Below, piece by piece: positions 14,044 through 16,190 of a stretch of 16,190 nt of DNA (position 1 is the stretch's first letter; the number at the start of each line of letters is the position of its first letter). The DNA is taken from the NCBI GenBank assembly GCA_016788945.1, contig JAEUSA010000328.1:1-16190 (forward strand), written 5' to 3'. A model generated the notes under the pieces. The model ran no database searches. It saw nothing but the letters and a program-made list of their open reading frames with translations, and was not told the DNA's origin. Position numbers and translations under genes: made by a program. The stretch is from Leptospiraceae bacterium (GTDB taxonomy: Bacteria > Spirochaetota > Leptospiria > Turneriellales > Turneriellaceae).

Positions 14044-15213
14044 GTGAGCTCGCTCACCGACGCTTGCCGCGCACGGCTTCAGGCCGGCGAAAAACCCGAT
14101 AAAGTTTGGGACACACTGCGGCGACATTTAGAATCTCTTACGCTGTCTGAACTCTCGGCGCAAGCGGCCCAGCTCGAAGCGTGTGCCGATCATTTTCCCG
14201 ACGAAGTCCGTTGGGTGAGTTCAGAGAATTATTGCGTCATGACCGAAATCGATTCCGGTTCACGCGAAGGTTCTGAATGGAAATTTGAAAACTTTCTGAG
14301 TGAACCCAAACCTTGCTTTCGTTTTGCCCGCCACGCCGCGTACAATTTTGACAACGGCGTGCGCCCCTTGCTCGATTTCGCCGGCCGCAGGCAGATCAGG
14401 CATTGGCAGTTTGATAATTTGCGCTACCGCAGCGCCGCTGAACTGGCCGAAGTTTTTACGCCCGAATATTTCCGCGAATCTTCAGGCGCTGCGTTGAGCT
14501 GGCTTGACGCGGGTAATGATGCCTATTTCTCTCTTTTCAAAGATGCGCGGCAGTGGCAGCACTGGCAGGCATTGAGTTTCTCCTGGTTGCGCGACGAAAA
14601 ATTTTCGGCGGTCAAAAGGTGGATTGATCTTCTTGCAGAAACTTCGGTCCGGCGTTTCAGCATGCAATCTTGTACCATCGGTGAAACGGGTTACCGCGCC
14701 CTCGTCGAACACGACTTCATCGCGCGGCTCGAAGAACTCGAGTTGCTCAATGTTTATCTCGGTAATGCCGAGTGCAGAATTCTGATAAACGGTAAATACC
14801 AGCCGAGGCGCCTGAAGAGACTCAATCTCGAAGATTGTATTTTATCGAGCGGTAAACCTGAAATGGACGGCGCAACTTTCGTGGACTTTATTCAATCCGC
14901 CTTTTTTAGTTGTCTCGAAGATCTGGAAAACCGTTACCACGTGATCGGGCCCGAAGGAATGGCTGCATTGGTGCGCTCACCTTCGCGCCTCACGATGCGC
15001 TATCTGAGCCTGCACAATTCGCGTCTGGGTGACGCCGGCTTAAAAGTGCTTTTCGACAATGCATGGCCGGCCCTGCGTGAAATCTACATCTCGTATGATA
15101 CTTTTTCTGCTGCCACACTCAATTGGGTGAAACAGACACCACTCTTCGGCCAATGTCCCGAAGTTGCCGTTTTCCCGATGGACGGCGAACATATCTATAA
15201 AACCGTAAAATAG
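14044..15213 (+). CDS. LRR-like protein of unknown function
   Basis: The frame starts with GTG at 14044, two bases after the lipoprotein stop. The GAGG there touches the start codon, so spacing is poor and translation probably relies on coupling. The next in-frame ATG is far inside. The 389-residue product has no signal peptide or membrane helix. The C-terminal half contains irregular leucine-rich segments of the ribonuclease-inhibitor kind: VRRFSMQSCTIGETGYRALV (202-221), LEELELLNVYLG (229-240), LKRLNLEDCIL (257-267) and MRYLSLHNSRLGDAGLKVLF (318-337). The N-terminal half is rich in Trp and acidic residues and is not recognised. LRR surfaces usually bind proteins. A link with the adjacent envelope lipoprotein is possible, but the protein looks cytoplasmic. 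Confidence 0.75.
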   Translation: MSSLTDACRARLQAGEKPDKVWDTLRRHLESLTLSELSAQAAQLEACADHFPDEVRWVSSENYCVMTEIDSGSREGSEWKFENFLSEPKPCFRFARHAAYNFDNGVRPLLDFAGRRQIRHWQFDNLRYRSAAELAEVFTPEYFRESSGAALSWLDAGNDAYFSLFKDARQWQHWQALSFSWLRDEKFSAVKRWIDLLAETSVRRFSMQSCTIGETGYRALVEHDFIARLEELELLNVYLGNAECRILINGKYQPRRLKRLNLEDCILSSGKPEMDGATFVDFIQSAFFSCLEDLENRYHVIGPEGMAALVRSPSRLTMRYLSLHNSRLGDAGLKVLFDNAWPALREIYISYDTFSAATLNWVKQTPLFGQCPEVAVFPMDGEHIYKTVK

Positions 15214-15259
15214 TTTTCTGGTTGAAGCGCAGAAGCCGAATTTCAGGAACTTTCGGGTT

Positions 15260-15664
15260 ATGGAGCAGTTTCAACATTCGTTACGCGTGCGGTATTCCGA
15301 AGTCGATGCGCAGGGTATCGTGTTTAATGCAAACTATCTCATGTACTTTGACGTGGCGGTTACCGAATATTTTCGCGCGCTCGGTCAGCCATATACCCAG
15401 TTTGTCGAACGGTATGGTCTCGATTTCCATGTTTCGCATGCGGAGTTAGATTTCAAAGCGCCGGCAAAAAGCGATGATGAAATTATTGTTCATTTGCGCG
15501 GCGAATATTCGGGTGCGACCGTGCATTGGCATTTTCAGATGCAGCGCTCCGAAACGTTGTTGTGCTCGGGCAAAATTAACTATGTCTGCGTAGACACGGC
15601 GACGGGTAAGGTGAAGCGCATACCCGCGGAAATCGGTGACCTGTTACGCTGGCAGGCGCTCTGA
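15260..15664 (+). CDS. Acyl-CoA thioesterase, hotdog fold (YbgC/FadM/4HBT type)
   Basis: This 134-residue protein has normal family length. The signature RVRYSEVDAQGIVFNANYL (residues 9-27) holds the catalytic Asp16 and the G-I-V-F-N/H-x-x-Y-L helix of 4-hydroxybenzoyl-CoA-like thioesterases. The family commonly has His in place of Asn23 (V-x-x-H/N). It hydrolyses acyl-CoA to free acid and CoA in the cytoplasm. It has no signal peptide. The start at 15260 gives the expected N-terminus; AGGA lies somewhat far upstream (about 11 bases) and GGG is close. The substrate could be a fatty acyl-CoA or an aromatic acyl-CoA. No Tol-Pal genes are adjacent, so the ybgC symbol is not given. The gene converges on the transporter gene with four bases between the stops. 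Confidence 0.9.
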   Translation: MEQFQHSLRVRYSEVDAQGIVFNANYLMYFDVAVTEYFRALGQPYTQFVERYGLDFHVSHAELDFKAPAKSDDEIIVHLRGEYSGATVHWHFQMQRSETLLCSGKINYVCVDTATGKVKRIPAEIGDLLRWQAL

Positions 15665-15668
15665 CATT

Positions 15669-16190
15669 TTATTTTACCTGCAGCACACCGCATTCAAGCA
15701 GTATATACCCTGACACGGCGCCGAACAAAACTATCCACGCGCTATTGATGGTCTTGAAGAAATACATGCCCAGCGCAGAGATTGCGGCAATTGCAATGGT
15801 AGACCACTGGGAAAATGCACTTTGGCCAAGACCAATGAGTGCGTAAGCGATGATTGCTACCGAGGCGGCGTTAACCCCCTGCAGAAATGCCGAAAACAGC
15901 GCCGATTTTTTCAGTCGGGGTAAGATGCGCTGTGTCGCAAGGACAAACACGAACGACGGCAAAAAAATGGCAAATGTTGAAAAAATGGCGCCGCTGAACC
16001 CGTTTACCTGATAGCCAATAAACGTTACCGCAGAAAAAACCGGTCCGGGGGTGATTTGCCCGACGGCGACTGCGTCGATCAACTGCGCGCGGCTGATGAA
16101 TCCCGTTTCAACGAGTTCGCTGTCGAGAAAGGCAAACAATACGTATCCGCTTCCGTAAAGTATCGAACCGATTTTCAGAAAAATTCCCGC
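15669..16190 (-). CDS. chrA: ChrA-family chromate transporter, C-terminal part
   Basis: The frame is open to the right edge of the window, and 173 residues are seen. The reading begins in AGIFLKIGSILYGSGYVLFA, so the TTG at 16139 is internal and not a start. The CHR-domain signature is clear: an ISRAQLIDAVAVGQITPGPV block, VTFIGYQVNG, and FLPSFVFVLA, followed by membrane helices to the C-terminus. This is the second half of a long-chain ChrA or a complete short-chain CHR subunit; the N-terminal part outside the window would decide. The family exports chromate, or in some members transports sulphate-like anions, across the inner membrane. The stop converges on the thioesterase gene with no terminator visible between them. 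Confidence 0.9.
   Translation of the reverse strand, partial: AGIFLKIGSILYGSGYVLFAFLDSELVETGFISRAQLIDAVAVGQITPGPVFSAVTFIGYQVNGFSGAIFSTFAIFLPSFVFVLATQRILPRLKKSALFSAFLQGVNAASVAIIAYALIGLGQSAFSQWSTIAIAAISALGMYFFKTINSAWIVLFGAVSGYILLECGVLQVK

Noticed and set aside
1..16190. tRNA or rRNA genes, CRISPR arrays, insertion sequences, phage genes
   Set aside because: I looked for cloverleaf arms with CCA-type ends, regularly spaced repeats, transposase motifs and terminal inverted repeats, and found none. A tool-based scan would be more sensitive.

Overview
The window looks like bacterial chromosome from a spirochaete of the Leptospirales (Leptospira, Leptonema or Turneriella type). This is an inference, not a proof. 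It rests on the number of predicted lipoproteins (about seven in 16 kb), a MASE1 hybrid sensor kinase, an ACAD10/11-type acyl-CoA dehydrogenase, base composition near half G+C by eye, and many proteins I cannot place in a named family. I see 19 protein genes in compact order. I see no RNA gene, insertion sequence, phage gene or CRISPR array. No gene-free stretch reaches 300 bases.

Layout. 1-684 (minus): the start of a crotonase-fold enoyl-CoA hydratase/isomerase, cut by the window edge, preceded by a glutathione peroxidase. 791-2928 (minus): four tightly coupled genes for small exported proteins or lipoproteins, with junctions of +1, -4 and -4 bases. 3078-4000 (plus): a double zinc-ribbon protein and a four-helix membrane protein. 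3997-6905 (minus): a MASE1 / histidine kinase / receiver hybrid kinase, followed by a free-standing GHKL-type ATPase. 6970-8373 (plus): a lipoprotein with a c-type haem motif and a Vgb-like beta-propeller. 8490-10589 (plus): a large lipoprotein of unknown role. 10667-12714 (plus): an acyl-CoA dehydrogenase overlapping a membrane protein gene by four bases. 12726-13415 (minus): a second copy of the free-standing GHKL ATPase. 13565-15213 (plus): a CsgG/LpoB/FlgO-like lipoprotein and an LRR-like protein. 15260-15664 (plus): a hotdog-fold thioesterase. 15669-16190 (minus): the end of a ChrA-family transporter, cut by the window edge.

How the genes may work together. Three themes stand out. The first is cell-envelope lipoproteins in small operons. 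The second is signalling: one full hybrid kinase and two stand-alone ATPases that align without gaps over about 210 residues and share an altered G1 box. The third is acyl-CoA metabolism (hydratase, dehydrogenase, thioesterase), but these genes are scattered and do not form one pathway operon.

Non-coding signals. Two sigma70-like promoters sit so close to their start codons that the mRNAs should be leaderless or nearly so, and those genes lack a Shine-Dalgarno sequence. There is also a 15-bp hairpin before the large lipoprotein gene, a 9-bp inverted repeat around the dehydrogenase promoter, and two AAAC-loop dyads whose centres are exactly 20 bp apart in the divergent region at 2929-3077.
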